From G963665085 sp963665085 (GTDB lineage: Bacteria > Bacteroidota > Bacteroidia > Bacteroidales > JAAAOM01), in NCBI GenBank assembly GCA_963665085.2, contig CAXXXS010000001.1:1736001-1800000 (forward strand): a DNA stretch of 64,000 bases, read 5' to 3'. Position numbers and translations under genes: made by a program. Of the stretch, positions 54,689 through 62,836 are shown one piece after another. How positions within the stretch are numbered: position 1 is the first letter of the stretch; each line of letters starts with the position of its first letter. The notes beneath the pieces are model-generated. The model ran no database searches and had not been told where the DNA came from. It worked only from the letters and a program-made list of their open reading frames with translations.

Positions 54689-55633
54689 TTATCCTCCAAT
54701 ATTTTTTAATGAGTTATTAATCAACTCTTTCGTTTCTTCAAAATCCTCCATGTTCTTTATAGTCAATTCAAAATCTCCTGTTCCAAAGTGTCCGATACTT
54801 CTTACGTCTCGCCCTTGTTTTGGCATTGGGTCTATTTCTTCTGGATTGAGTTTTAAAAACAAAGTCAACTTATTTTTATGAGTCTCAAGGCACACAAAAT
54901 TTTGACTTGTCTTGTATGAAATATAATTTTTCTTCGGAGTCTCCTCAATTGAATTATCCAATCCAATTATGTAATCACGAATCTCCTTGAACAATTCAGT
55001 CATTTTATCATTAAGAATCGTTAAGTGTTCGTCTATTGTATACACCGCAGTCTTTCGGGTTTCTGCAGCTTTTTTTCCAGCTTGAACCATAACAGGATTT
55101 TTGCCATTAGATACAGAATCAGTATCCGAATGTGAAATTGTCTCAGAACGCCGAAAAATCTCCTCGATATTTAAAACTCCATTCTCATACAACTTATACT
55201 GCCAGAGTTCAATATTTGCCCCAATCACTTGAACAGCGTGTAAATCATACTTTTTATATTCAGGTGCAAGACAAATCACTCGGATTTCTGACCAATCCAC
55301 CTCAATGTCAGTTCCCAATGCCTTATTTACAGCTATTTGAAAATCGCCTTTGTGGTCTGTAATCCAGTGTAGATAATACAAACTTTGATTTATCAGTTCA
55401 GATGAAGCAACTTTTTTATATTCAATTATTACTGGATTATTGTCTTCCGATAATGCCAAACTATCAATTCTTCCGGAATGCAAGCTTCCTGTCGAAAATT
55501 CTGTTGCAACAAATCGACAATTAAAAATCGTTTCAAGGTTTTGCTCAATCAAAGTTTGCAAATCCTTTTCTAATCGAAATTCCGATAATCTAATCCGATT
55601 TGCTTTTCCGTTATCTATCTGGAATATTGCCAT
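54689..55633 (-). CDS. PD-(D/E)XK (NucS/DUF91-like) + DUF5655 protein
   Basis: A 314-residue protein probably acting on DNA. The N-terminal region (about 20-130) has the nuclease pattern GRIDSLALSEDNNPVIIEYK, with Asp57 and Glu71-x-Lys73, as in NucS/DUF91-type PD-(D/E)XK enzymes. The C-terminal region (about 205-312) is a DUF5655 domain (NFVCLETHKNKLTLFLKLNP, SIGHFGTGDFELTI). A charged linker joins them. It is single, and both its flanks carry CCACAAC/GTTGTGG arms (54548-54679; 55682-55703), which suggests acquisition as a unit. A role in defence or restriction is plausible for this domain pair but not shown. Confidence 0.75.
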   Translation of the reverse strand: MAIFQIDNGKANRIRLSEFRLEKDLQTLIEQNLETIFNCRFVATEFSTGSLHSGRIDSLALSEDNNPVIIEYKKVASSELINQSLYYLHWITDHKGDFQIAVNKALGTDIEVDWSEIRVICLAPEYKKYDLHAVQVIGANIELWQYKLYENGVLNIEEIFRRSETISHSDTDSVSNGKNPVMVQAGKKAAETRKTAVYTIDEHLTILNDKMTELFKEIRDYIIGLDNSIEETPKKNYISYKTSQNFVCLETHKNKLTLFLKLNPEEIDPMPKQGRDVRSIGHFGTGDFELTIKNMEDFEETKELINNSLKNIGG

Positions 55634-55681
55634 ATCTTATTTTTAATGTTTCAATTTAGCACTATCGTTGTTTTTAATGCG

Positions 55682-55703
55682 CCACAACTTGTTTATATAA
55701 GAA
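55682..55703. repeat. Half-element upstream of the nuclease gene
   Basis: CCACAACTTGTTTATATAAG matches, in inverted orientation, the right arm CTTATACAAAGTGTTGTGG at 54661-54679. The gene therefore lies between two such arms. Confidence 0.6.
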
Positions 55704-56057
55704 TAAAATTTTCATTAAATATATCATATTGGGTTACAAAAGGAATGTTTTGTGCTTTTTTCATCCTGGTATATTTAGGGTTATTAAAATTGTTTTAAAT
55801 AGTAATGTGTAAACATATAAAATCAACAACTAATTAACTAGTAATTAGCGGAGAAAGTAATTCACAAAAACATACAGCACCGTTTTCAAAAACCGACACG
55901 TGCATTTTTAAAAACCCTCATGTGCATTTTTCGAAATGCACGTGTCCGTTTTTAATAACACATACGGGTTACAGTAAAATTTAGAACGGGTTGCTTTGCA
56001 AACCACCGAAACCCTTATTAAATATACTGCGGGTGTAGTACGTTTAGTTACGTTGCT
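55704..56057. other. Intergenic region with 22-bp tandem array
   Basis: 354 bases between the nuclease gene and the LamG T9SS gene. It contains the array at 55866-55953 and no gene. Confidence 0.5.
55866..55953. repeat. Array of 22-bp units with CAYGTGCA core
   Basis: Units at 55888-55909 (AAAAACCGACACGTGCATTT..) and 55910-55931 (AAAAACCCTCATGTGCATTT..) abut exactly. A degenerate unit precedes (55866-55887) and an inverted one follows (55934-55953). Confidence 0.75.
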
Positions 56058-57866
56058 TTATAGGTTTTCTTTAATCATTTTTCTTGTCACAAACGATTCT
56101 TGTATATTAACGATAACTATGTAAATCCCTGTTTTTAAGTCAGAGATGTTAACTGTGTTTGTATTTTCAGCATATTTCAGTTTTTTCCCATCACAAGAAT
56201 AAATTGTAATGCCAGAAGGAATTGTTTCGCCTTGGATATTTAAATAATCCCTTACAGGATTAGGAAATATAAGTAACTGTCCGTAACCTTTTCCGTTAGT
56301 TATTGAAGTATTATAGGAATTATCACATTCAGGGCATATATCAGATATATTAATTTTATCATTTTCAGGATCAAGATAGAACTCAATATCATCAAAATAT
56401 ACAATAAGGCTATCTATTTCATTATCTATATAATCATTCCATCTTGTGTATATCCCAAACTTATGAGCTAAATGCAAGCTTTCATTATCAGGTGCACAGT
56501 CTGGCAGTGTTTGTGCATTATCTCTTGAACTTATTAACTCCCCGTCTTTATAAAGCCTCCAATAACCTGTATCTGTTTTTGTCCAAAAGATATCATAGGT
56601 AAAAGTCATCCATTTACCTATATCATATTTATACCTAACAAGTGCTGTGTCAGGCAAAACACGGAAACGGAAATACCATTCCAACCTCTTTTCCGGATCA
56701 TTAACATAATCCGGTACAACCTCTTTTTCATTATCGTTAAATATGCCACCACTATAATAAATACCACCTTTTTCTCCGGCAAATGCATAACAATCACCAT
56801 CATATAATTGAAAATTACCTGCTATTTGGTTATTGGTAAACCACATCATACTATCCAATTTAAGAACTGTTGAATCGTACATCATAACTTTCCATTGGTA
56901 AATATGGTGATGATCGCCCATATCGCCATCCGGAGTGTAGATTGTATATTCTTGTTTACGGCTTGGTGTTACTTCAGACATTAAATTACCAGAGCATGTT
57001 GTGGGAAAAGTAACTGCAGCCATACAAAAATCAGATGGATTAGCATCTGATTTTATTGGGTTTTCAACAGTAGTACAATAACTTAAATCATCTCCAACAT
57101 GACCGTATATATGCCAATTGGAAGTTCCATCTTTTCCGCCAACATATTTTGCAGGATTTAAGTCACCGCGTTCAAAATCTGATACTAAAAAAGCATTTAA
57201 TTTTGCGGCCCTGATGGCACCTGACAATCCTGATAATTGAGCGACCTCTAAATCATTTAAACATCTGTTGTAAACAGTAATATCGTCAATCCAACAAGTT
57301 GTGCTATTACCAATTACAAAATCATGGCCCGATGAAGCAGTACCGGTAACCTCTTTTTCTTCTACTAAACCGCCGTTAACATATGATTTCATTATTCCAT
57401 TGTAATAGGTAAGTGTCAGCATATTCCAATTTTCTTCCAGAAAACGATCGTATTCCCCTTCTCGGATAATTGAATATACCGTATAAGCTGTTATTAGATA
57501 ATAAACATCAGTAGAATAACTAAAGCTGTAGCTGTTGTGGCTCAGCACAGTTCCGTTGTCCGCAGCTGAAGTGTCCTGTCTTACCCAAAATGAAATAGTA
57601 TATCCATCTGAATTTATATTGGGTAAGTTTTGTGAACTACTTATTTTCATATTAGCAGTACCATTAAAATAATAAGCTGAATTTTCATTTCCAAATCTAT
57701 CGGAGGCTAATGTTGCCCCACTATTTGTAACGATGTATTCGTTCCCTGAATTATCTGCTATATTGCCTGAAAATGGTAAATACAAAACAAGGCTATCTGT
57801 TAGGCTTTGCCCAAATCCAGTTAAAGAAATTGAAATAATAATATAAATTAAACCATACCTTTTCAT
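56058..57866 (-). CDS. T9SS protein with LamG domain and a second jelly-roll region
   Basis: A 602-residue exported protein. The signal peptide (about 1-19) precedes a LamG/concanavalin-type domain (about 22-215: LVLYLPFSGNIADNSGN, YTISFWVRQDTS, WIDDITVYNRCLNDLEVAQL). A second region of ~300 residues (about 225-515), rich in Trp, Tyr and His (DMGDHHHIYQWKVMMYDS), could be another jelly roll of the polysaccharide-lyase or carbohydrate-binding kind. The C-terminus is a type A sorting domain (LLIFPNPVRDYLNIQG to MIKENL). A surface polysaccharide-binding or degrading role is inferred; no catalytic set can be named. Confidence 0.75.
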   Translation of the reverse strand: MKRYGLIYIIISISLTGFGQSLTDSLVLYLPFSGNIADNSGNEYIVTNSGATLASDRFGNENSAYYFNGTANMKISSSQNLPNINSDGYTISFWVRQDTSAADNGTVLSHNSYSFSYSTDVYYLITAYTVYSIIREGEYDRFLEENWNMLTLTYYNGIMKSYVNGGLVEEKEVTGTASSGHDFVIGNSTTCWIDDITVYNRCLNDLEVAQLSGLSGAIRAAKLNAFLVSDFERGDLNPAKYVGGKDGTSNWHIYGHVGDDLSYCTTVENPIKSDANPSDFCMAAVTFPTTCSGNLMSEVTPSRKQEYTIYTPDGDMGDHHHIYQWKVMMYDSTVLKLDSMMWFTNNQIAGNFQLYDGDCYAFAGEKGGIYYSGGIFNDNEKEVVPDYVNDPEKRLEWYFRFRVLPDTALVRYKYDIGKWMTFTYDIFWTKTDTGYWRLYKDGELISSRDNAQTLPDCAPDNESLHLAHKFGIYTRWNDYIDNEIDSLIVYFDDIEFYLDPENDKINISDICPECDNSYNTSITNGKGYGQLLIFPNPVRDYLNIQGETIPSGITIYSCDGKKLKYAENTNTVNISDLKTGIYIVIVNIQESFVTRKMIKENL

Positions 57867-58148
57867 AATGTTATCTAAATTTTAGTTATTTAAGTAATAG
57901 CTTTACTAAAATTAAACCAATTGGTATAAAATTCGAATTCGTAACTCGTTTATCATCATACAAATAATCTTTTAATATTTTATCTAAAAGCACATAATTT
58001 TCCGAAATTTAAGCATTAGGAATATTTATTTTTAAATATTATATTTACTAATAAGCAAAACATATAAGACATATTTTTGAGCTTTCTGTCAAACATAAAT
58101 CTTATCAAAAGAAATCAAACATAGTTTAATTCAAAATAATCTACACTT

Positions 58149-59314
58149 ATGAAAAAATCTATTTTTTTACTATTTCACTTATCATTGCTACATTGACCGG
58201 GTTTTCTCAGGTACCTAATGCTTTTAACTATCAGGCTATAGTAAGGAATGCTTCGGGAGAAATCGTTGCAAACCAAGATGTCTCTTTTCAGATCAGTATT
58301 TTAGAAGGCTCAGCAACCGGTACCGTTGCTTATTCAGAGACACATCTGGTTACTAAAAGTAACTTTGGCCTGGCCAATCTTGTAATTGGATCGGGAACTG
58401 TTGTTGAAGGAACTTTAGATGCCAGTAATTGGGGAACAACATCGCATTTCCTGAAAATTGAAATTGATCCCGATGGTGGCGGTTCATACACAGACATGGG
58501 AACAACCCAGTTGCTATCGGTTCCCTATGCATTTCATGCCCAAACTGTTGAAGATGACCAGGTGGATGATGCTGATGCAGATCCTGCTAATGAATTACAA
58601 ACACTTTCATTATCTGGTCAGGATTTAACTATTTCTGATGGCAATACTATCACTCTACCTTCAGACAGTTTATGGAAAGAAAGCGGAGGTGACATATACA
58701 GGGCAACAGGTCAAGTTGGAATTGGGACTGATAATCCAACTCAAGATTTAAGCATTGTTAAAAATAAACATGCATCTCTTGGCATACATGGTACAGGAGG
58801 TGATTATGATGCCATTCTATACCTCGATAAAGGAGCTACTTCGAGGTATTCTACCATAAGTTTCCAGGATCAGTCAACGTATAAATTTTGGGTAGGCTTG
58901 CTCACTGATAATAATTTTAGGATCTCTACCAGTTATAGTTCTCTAAATGGGCTTGAAGTTGAAGAAACCGGAGATGTTAACCTATCGGATAATTTGGATG
59001 TGAAAGGTAGCACTACACTTGGAGCTTCGGGAGTGACATTTACTGAGGTACGAGAGTTTACTGGCACTACCGGAACCGGACATTTTATAGAAGTAAGTTA
59101 TCCAAGTGGGTATACTCTTACAAACACAAGAGTACTTAGTTTAGATGTATTTTATAACAATTCTCACTGGTGTTCAATGGGACAATGGACTGGATCAACT
59201 CCGGGGTATAACGTTTCTTGTTCTTTAAAATCTGATAAAATTTTAATTTACTATCCCGAAGAAGCTACGATGCAAAATAAGCCGTTCAGGATGATATTAA
59301 TGAAAGTAGAATAG
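58149..59314 (+). pseudogene. Exported protein with N-terminal frameshift in an A-tract
   Basis: The long frame (from 58193) begins at TTG inside what should be a signal peptide. The only ATG in place, at 58149, is out of frame: with six A after it translation stops at once. With seven A it would read MKKIYFFTISLIIATLTGFS and run straight into the body. The body (about 370 residues) matches a Bacteroidota family starting QVPNAFNYQAIVRNASGEI, with GTTQLLSVPYAFHAQ near residue 110 and a VGIGTDNPTQ module near 175. Its small T9SS partner follows by 22 bases. This may be a phase-variable gene, a recent lesion, or a sequencing error. Confidence 0.75.
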
Positions 59315-59335
59315 ATAATCTTCAAAAATAGTATC

Positions 59336-59806
59336 ATGAAAAAAATATTCTATGTAATTATTTTCATCTTAGCAAGCCCAGCCTTATTTGCCCAAGAAGT
59401 AACCTCTTCAGCGGGGAATTATACTGAAGCGGGCGGGGTACAACTAAGCTGGACATTGGGTGAACCTGTTATTGAAACGGTTACTAATGGAAATACTATT
59501 CTAACACAGGGATTTCACCAAACCAACCTTACGGTTACTGCCATTGGGCAATTACAAGCCGCTGACATGAGCCTGAAAGTTTACCCAAATCCAACAAGTG
59601 ATTTTATCAAGATTGAACTTGAGAATGAAACAGGGCCAATTAATTATTCCTTATTTGACTTGAACGGAAAGTTGATTTTCCAGGATATTATTACAGACAT
59701 AAATGCAAAAATACCAATGAGCAATTATGAAACAGGAGTATACTTTTTAGAAGTAAGCAATAAAAATAAAAGGGTCTTACAAACATTTAAAATTGTAAAA
59801 CAATAA
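59336..59806 (+). CDS. Small T9SS type A sorting-domain protein
   Basis: A 156-residue exported protein: signal peptide (about 1-19, ending LFAQ), a short module (about 20-70: SSAGNYTEAGGVQLSWTLGE and TQGFHQTN) and a C-terminal sorting domain (about 80-156: SLKVYPNPTSDFIKIEL to LQTFKIVKQ). This small architecture is found in Bacteroidota next to proteins like its upstream neighbour, so the two are probably one surface unit. No function is known. Confidence 0.85.
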   Translation: MKKIFYVIIFILASPALFAQEVTSSAGNYTEAGGVQLSWTLGEPVIETVTNGNTILTQGFHQTNLTVTAIGQLQAADMSLKVYPNPTSDFIKIELENETGPINYSLFDLNGKLIFQDIITDINAKIPMSNYETGVYFLEVSNKNKRVLQTFKIVKQ

Positions 59807-59830
59807 GAAATCAGTTCTTAAAAATCATAA

Positions 59831-59872
59831 AATTAGGGATGCCATCGTTTTGGATAGATGCCATCCCTAATT
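59831..59872. terminator. Bidirectional terminator-like palindrome
   Basis: AATTAGGGATG (59831-59841) pairs with CATCCCTAATT (59862-59872), with a smaller inner CCATC/GATgG pairing. It lies between convergent genes. Confidence 0.6.
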
Positions 59873-59910
59873 AATTGAACGTATCTTTTATTTTGAACAA
59901 AATCTTTGAA

Positions 59911-61794
59911 CTATTCTTCCAACAAATTTACTTCAACAAAAGATTGATTCTCTTTTGAATGATATACCCGATGTGTTGCTTTAATAAAGTCTTCCGGCAA
60001 TGCCTCAAAAATATTATCTACATATTTTTGAGGATTACGGTCAACCAACGGAAACCAGGTGCTTTGTACCTGGATCATTATTTTATGTCCTTTTTCAAAG
60101 CAATGCAATACATCTTGCAGTTCCAGGTTTATATCTTCCACTTTGCCGGGTTCAAAAGGTTCCGGATGGTCATAGCTATTCCGGAAACGGCCACGGATTA
60201 CTTCACTGCGCACCATTTGCTGATATCCGGCCATTTTTAATCCTTGTTTTGTGTGTGGGTTATCTTCCGCATAGGGCGGATATACATCAATCAATTTTAC
60301 GACCCAATCGGCATCGGTTCCGGTTGTTGAAACTTTTAACCGGGCCATTAGAGGACCAGCAAGTATAACCTCTTCGTCCAACACATCTGTTTCGAAAACC
60401 AGTACATCGGGACGGCGGGCTGCAAAGCGCTGATCGTCTGTCATATATTCCTTAGTCATGCCAAACTCTGTATCTTCTGAATAAGGTACAGGTTTTGCCG
60501 GATCGCTCACAAATTCATCATACGGTTGTTCTTTGTCTACCACAGCATTAAACGATAATTTATTCTGTTCATGCAGAAAAAGTTTTTTTGATTTCACGTT
60601 ATTGGGCGGCCATTGTTCATATTCTCGCCATTCGTTCTTGCCAGTCATAAAAAGGGTTGCTTCAGCCAAATCTAAACACCCCTTATCTTTTAGATAAAAT
60701 TTAAAAAAAGGTAATTCAACATGGTAACGATAATACAGAGATGTTTTCTGATCGAAAGATACACTTCCGAGGTAATCGCCGTCGGTACGGGCCCATCCGC
60801 CATGAATCCATGGGCCTATCACAATCCGGTTATTCCCGTCGGGAGAATTTTTCTCGATGTTTTTATAGGTATTGAACGTTCCATAAAGGTCTTCAGCATC
60901 ATACCATCCGCCGACAATCAATACAGCAGGTTTTATATTTTTCAGGTGGGGAAGAATATTTCGGTCTTGCCAGAATTGGTCATAGTTAGGATGGTTTACC
61001 AGTTCATTCCAAAAAGCAATGCTGTCGCCAAAATAGTTTTTTTTCACATTAGACAACGTCCCCAAATTCATAAAAAAATCATACCCATCAACACTTTCCC
61101 AATCATATGGGTCGAGCCAGGTTTGATAAGGACGTGGCCTTGGAATATCCATCCCGGCAAAAAAACTCATATTTAATTGAAAAAATGCACCGTGATGATG
61201 CGGATCGTCATAAAACCAGTCGGATATCGGAGCCTGTGGTGAAACACATTTCAGTGCCGGATGCGCATCAATGGCTGCATACGATGTATAATAGCCCGGA
61301 TATGAAATACCCCACATCCCGATACGCCCATTGTGATTATCGAGATTTTTAATCAGCCAATCCATGGTATCATAGGCATCGGAACTCTCGTCCACATCAG
61401 TATTTGATTTTTTATTCGGAATGTAAGGTTTCATATGTTGGTATTGCCCTTCTGACATAAAACGCCCACGTACATCCTGAAATACAAAAATGAATTTCTC
61501 ACGAAGGAACTCAGGAAACAACCCCGCTCTGAAACTAAACCCATAATCTTCACCATAGGGAGCAACGCTATAAGGTGTCCGGTTATATAAAATCGGATAT
61601 TTCTCGGAATTGTCTTTTGGCGAATAGATAACAGTAAATAATTTCACACCATCCCGCATGGGAATTTCTACTTCTGTTTTAGTATAATTTTCAATCAGGT
61701 AATCCAAATCAGGATCAGATCCATTAGCGGTAGTCCCAAAACTAATCAGAATTAAAAACAGTAACAAAGAACTCAATAAGGTATGTTTAAACAT
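59911..61794 (-). CDS. CocE/NonD-family alpha/beta hydrolase (X-Pro dipeptidyl-peptidase S15-like)
   Basis: A 627-residue exported serine hydrolase of the CocE / alpha-amino-acid ester hydrolase group. Start at 61794 gives a signal peptide (MFKHTLLSSLLLFLILISFG); the frame continues 22 codons upstream without it. The catalytic domain includes VEIPMRDGVKLFTVIYSP, FVFQDVRGRFMSEGQY and the nucleophile motif MWGISYPGYY (Ser in GxSYxG). A helical cap follows, then a C-terminal jelly-roll (PepX_C, from about residue 400). Such enzymes cleave N-terminal dipeptides, acyl esters or beta-lactams. It is probably periplasmic and is transcribed alone. Confidence 0.9.
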   Translation of the reverse strand: MFKHTLLSSLLLFLILISFGTTANGSDPDLDYLIENYTKTEVEIPMRDGVKLFTVIYSPKDNSEKYPILYNRTPYSVAPYGEDYGFSFRAGLFPEFLREKFIFVFQDVRGRFMSEGQYQHMKPYIPNKKSNTDVDESSDAYDTMDWLIKNLDNHNGRIGMWGISYPGYYTSYAAIDAHPALKCVSPQAPISDWFYDDPHHHGAFFQLNMSFFAGMDIPRPRPYQTWLDPYDWESVDGYDFFMNLGTLSNVKKNYFGDSIAFWNELVNHPNYDQFWQDRNILPHLKNIKPAVLIVGGWYDAEDLYGTFNTYKNIEKNSPDGNNRIVIGPWIHGGWARTDGDYLGSVSFDQKTSLYYRYHVELPFFKFYLKDKGCLDLAEATLFMTGKNEWREYEQWPPNNVKSKKLFLHEQNKLSFNAVVDKEQPYDEFVSDPAKPVPYSEDTEFGMTKEYMTDDQRFAARRPDVLVFETDVLDEEVILAGPLMARLKVSTTGTDADWVVKLIDVYPPYAEDNPHTKQGLKMAGYQQMVRSEVIRGRFRNSYDHPEPFEPGKVEDINLELQDVLHCFEKGHKIMIQVQSTWFPLVDRNPQKYVDNIFEALPEDFIKATHRVYHSKENQSFVEVNLLEE

Positions 61795-61931
61795 TCCAAA
61801 TTGATTGGAGGTGTTAATTTTTAAAATTTGTTTAAAAAATAGCATCAGTACTTTTTTCATATTTATTTTTCATTATACAGGGTTTGTTTTACCATTTATT
61901 GTTTGCTGTTTTGTTATGGAAATCGTTTTGA

Positions 61932-62042
61932 AGCTATATAACATGGCAAATTGCGAACTGTTCACTTTTTAGGTTCCAGTAAAGCTGGGGTGGCGTATTG
62001 TAGCCTGCGAACCTTTTTCCATGCTTGATAGGTGCTGTTAGC
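61932..62042. repeat. Structured non-coding element 3' of the toxin-antitoxin pair
   Basis: Outer pairing GCTA..TATAACATGG (61932-61946) with CCATGCTTGATA..TAGC (62019-62042), inner GGTTC/GAACC (61973-61977/62008-62012), plus CCAG/CTGG and GGC/GCC hairpins. It shares TGGCARATTGCG (61944-61955) with the element at 54573-54584. Confidence 0.5.
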
Positions 62043-62050
62043 AAAAGTAA

Positions 62051-62383
62051 TTATTCTTCTTCGACTTTTTTAAGAATCTCATTTTTGAGTTTTTCATCAA
62101 GTATTATTAAGTCAGCATTTAATTCAGTCGCTAGTATAATTGCTTCTGCTTCTCCTGCATCTAAATCCAGAAAGTATTTGACAGCTTGTTTGTCTTTTGT
62201 TTCTATAATGTTTATCCAATCAATTTTGGATAAATCTTTGTAATATCCTTTTGATTTTCCTGCTTTAATCTCGTTATAGACTGCGGTTGGAATATAAATC
62301 CGTTTATAAAGTTTTTGTAATAATTCTAGCCGATTTAGTTTTAATAGAGATATAATTGGAGTGGTATTCGAAACAATCTTAGG
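62051..62383 (-). CDS. DUF3368 PIN-like toxin, apparently C-terminally short
   Basis: A 110-residue PIN-domain protein of the DUF3368 family, which acts as a VapC-like RNase toxin when intact. The first acidic motif (VSNTTPIISLLKL) and the central DLDAGEAEAIILA are present. After LIILDEKLKNEILKK the protein ends where relatives usually continue about 40 residues with the last conserved part of the fold. The ATG at 62383 overlaps the antitoxin stop (ATGCCTAA), favouring it over the codon at 62401. The structured element begins just past its stop. It may be inactive. Confidence 0.75.
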   Translation of the reverse strand, partial: PKIVSNTTPIISLLKLNRLELLQKLYKRIYIPTAVYNEIKAGKSKGYYKDLSKIDWINIIETKDKQAVKYFLDLDAGEAEAIILATELNADLIILDEKLKNEILKKVEEE

Positions 62384-62636
62384 CATTTGCGATATCTTCA
62401 TTTAAATCATCAGTATCGTATCCACCGAGAACCGAAACATTATATTTAGGAAGTAATTCAAGAAAATCAAGTCTTGATAATCCTAAAACTCTTGCAGCAA
62501 CTCCAGAAGAAACTTTACCTAGTTCATATAATTTTACTAAAGAATTTGTCCTCATTTCAGATACAAAATCTTTTTCGCTAAGTCTCAGATTATTAGCTAA
62601 TGATTCTGGGTATTCTATATTTATCATCCCTTTCAT
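62379..62636 (-). CDS. UPF0175 family antitoxin
   Basis: An 85-residue protein of the UPF0175 family, the usual partner of DUF3368 PIN toxins. It has a beta strand (MINIEYPES), a helical stretch (LRLSEKDFVSEMRTNSLVKLYE) and a helix-turn-helix-like part (GKVSSGVAARVLGLSRLDFLELL), which probably binds its own promoter. It overlaps the toxin start by five bases. The start at 62636 (MKGMINIEY) or three codons later (62627) are both possible. Confidence 0.85.
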   Translation of the reverse strand: MKGMINIEYPESLANNLRLSEKDFVSEMRTNSLVKLYELGKVSSGVAARVLGLSRLDFLELLPKYNVSVLGGYDTDDLNEDIANA

Positions 62637-62739
62637 ATTCTGTTTTCTTATGCAAAGATAACGAAATCACTGACAATTTGAATGTTACAGCTTTTCTTTT
62701 TTATGTTTACTAACAGATAGTCATTAATTATCACACACA

Positions 62740-62764
62740 TAGCGCAAGCGTTCCGCTTGTGCTA
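62740..62764. repeat. Short palindrome between toxin-antitoxin and fumC
   Basis: TAGCGCAAGC (62740-62749) pairs with GCTTGTGCTA (62755-62764), with one G-T wobble. It has no T-tract and its GC-rich core stands out from the AT-rich surroundings, so it is more like an interspersed repeat than a terminator. Confidence 0.6.
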
Positions 62765-62781
62765 CCCAAAAGTCATAGATA

Positions 62782-62812
62782 CAAAAAAATCCCGATAGAA
62801 TTCTACCGGGAT
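62782..62812 (-). terminator. Terminator of fumC
   Basis: On the minus strand ATCCCGGTAGAATTCTATCGGGAT-type palindrome (62812-62789) is followed by seven T. Confidence 0.9.
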
Positions 62813-62836
62813 CTCTAATTTATTTAAGTTCTATTC

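Noticed and set aside
55866..55953. CRISPR array
   Set aside because: The 22-bp units abut without spacers, one is inverted, and no cas gene is present.
60721..61176. A 151-codon plus-strand frame
   Set aside because: Antisense shadow within the CocE-type hydrolase, which has complete family motifs.
54407..62836. Prophage or integrative element
   Set aside because: No integrase, portal, capsid or conjugation genes; single accessory genes are interspersed with ordinary ones.
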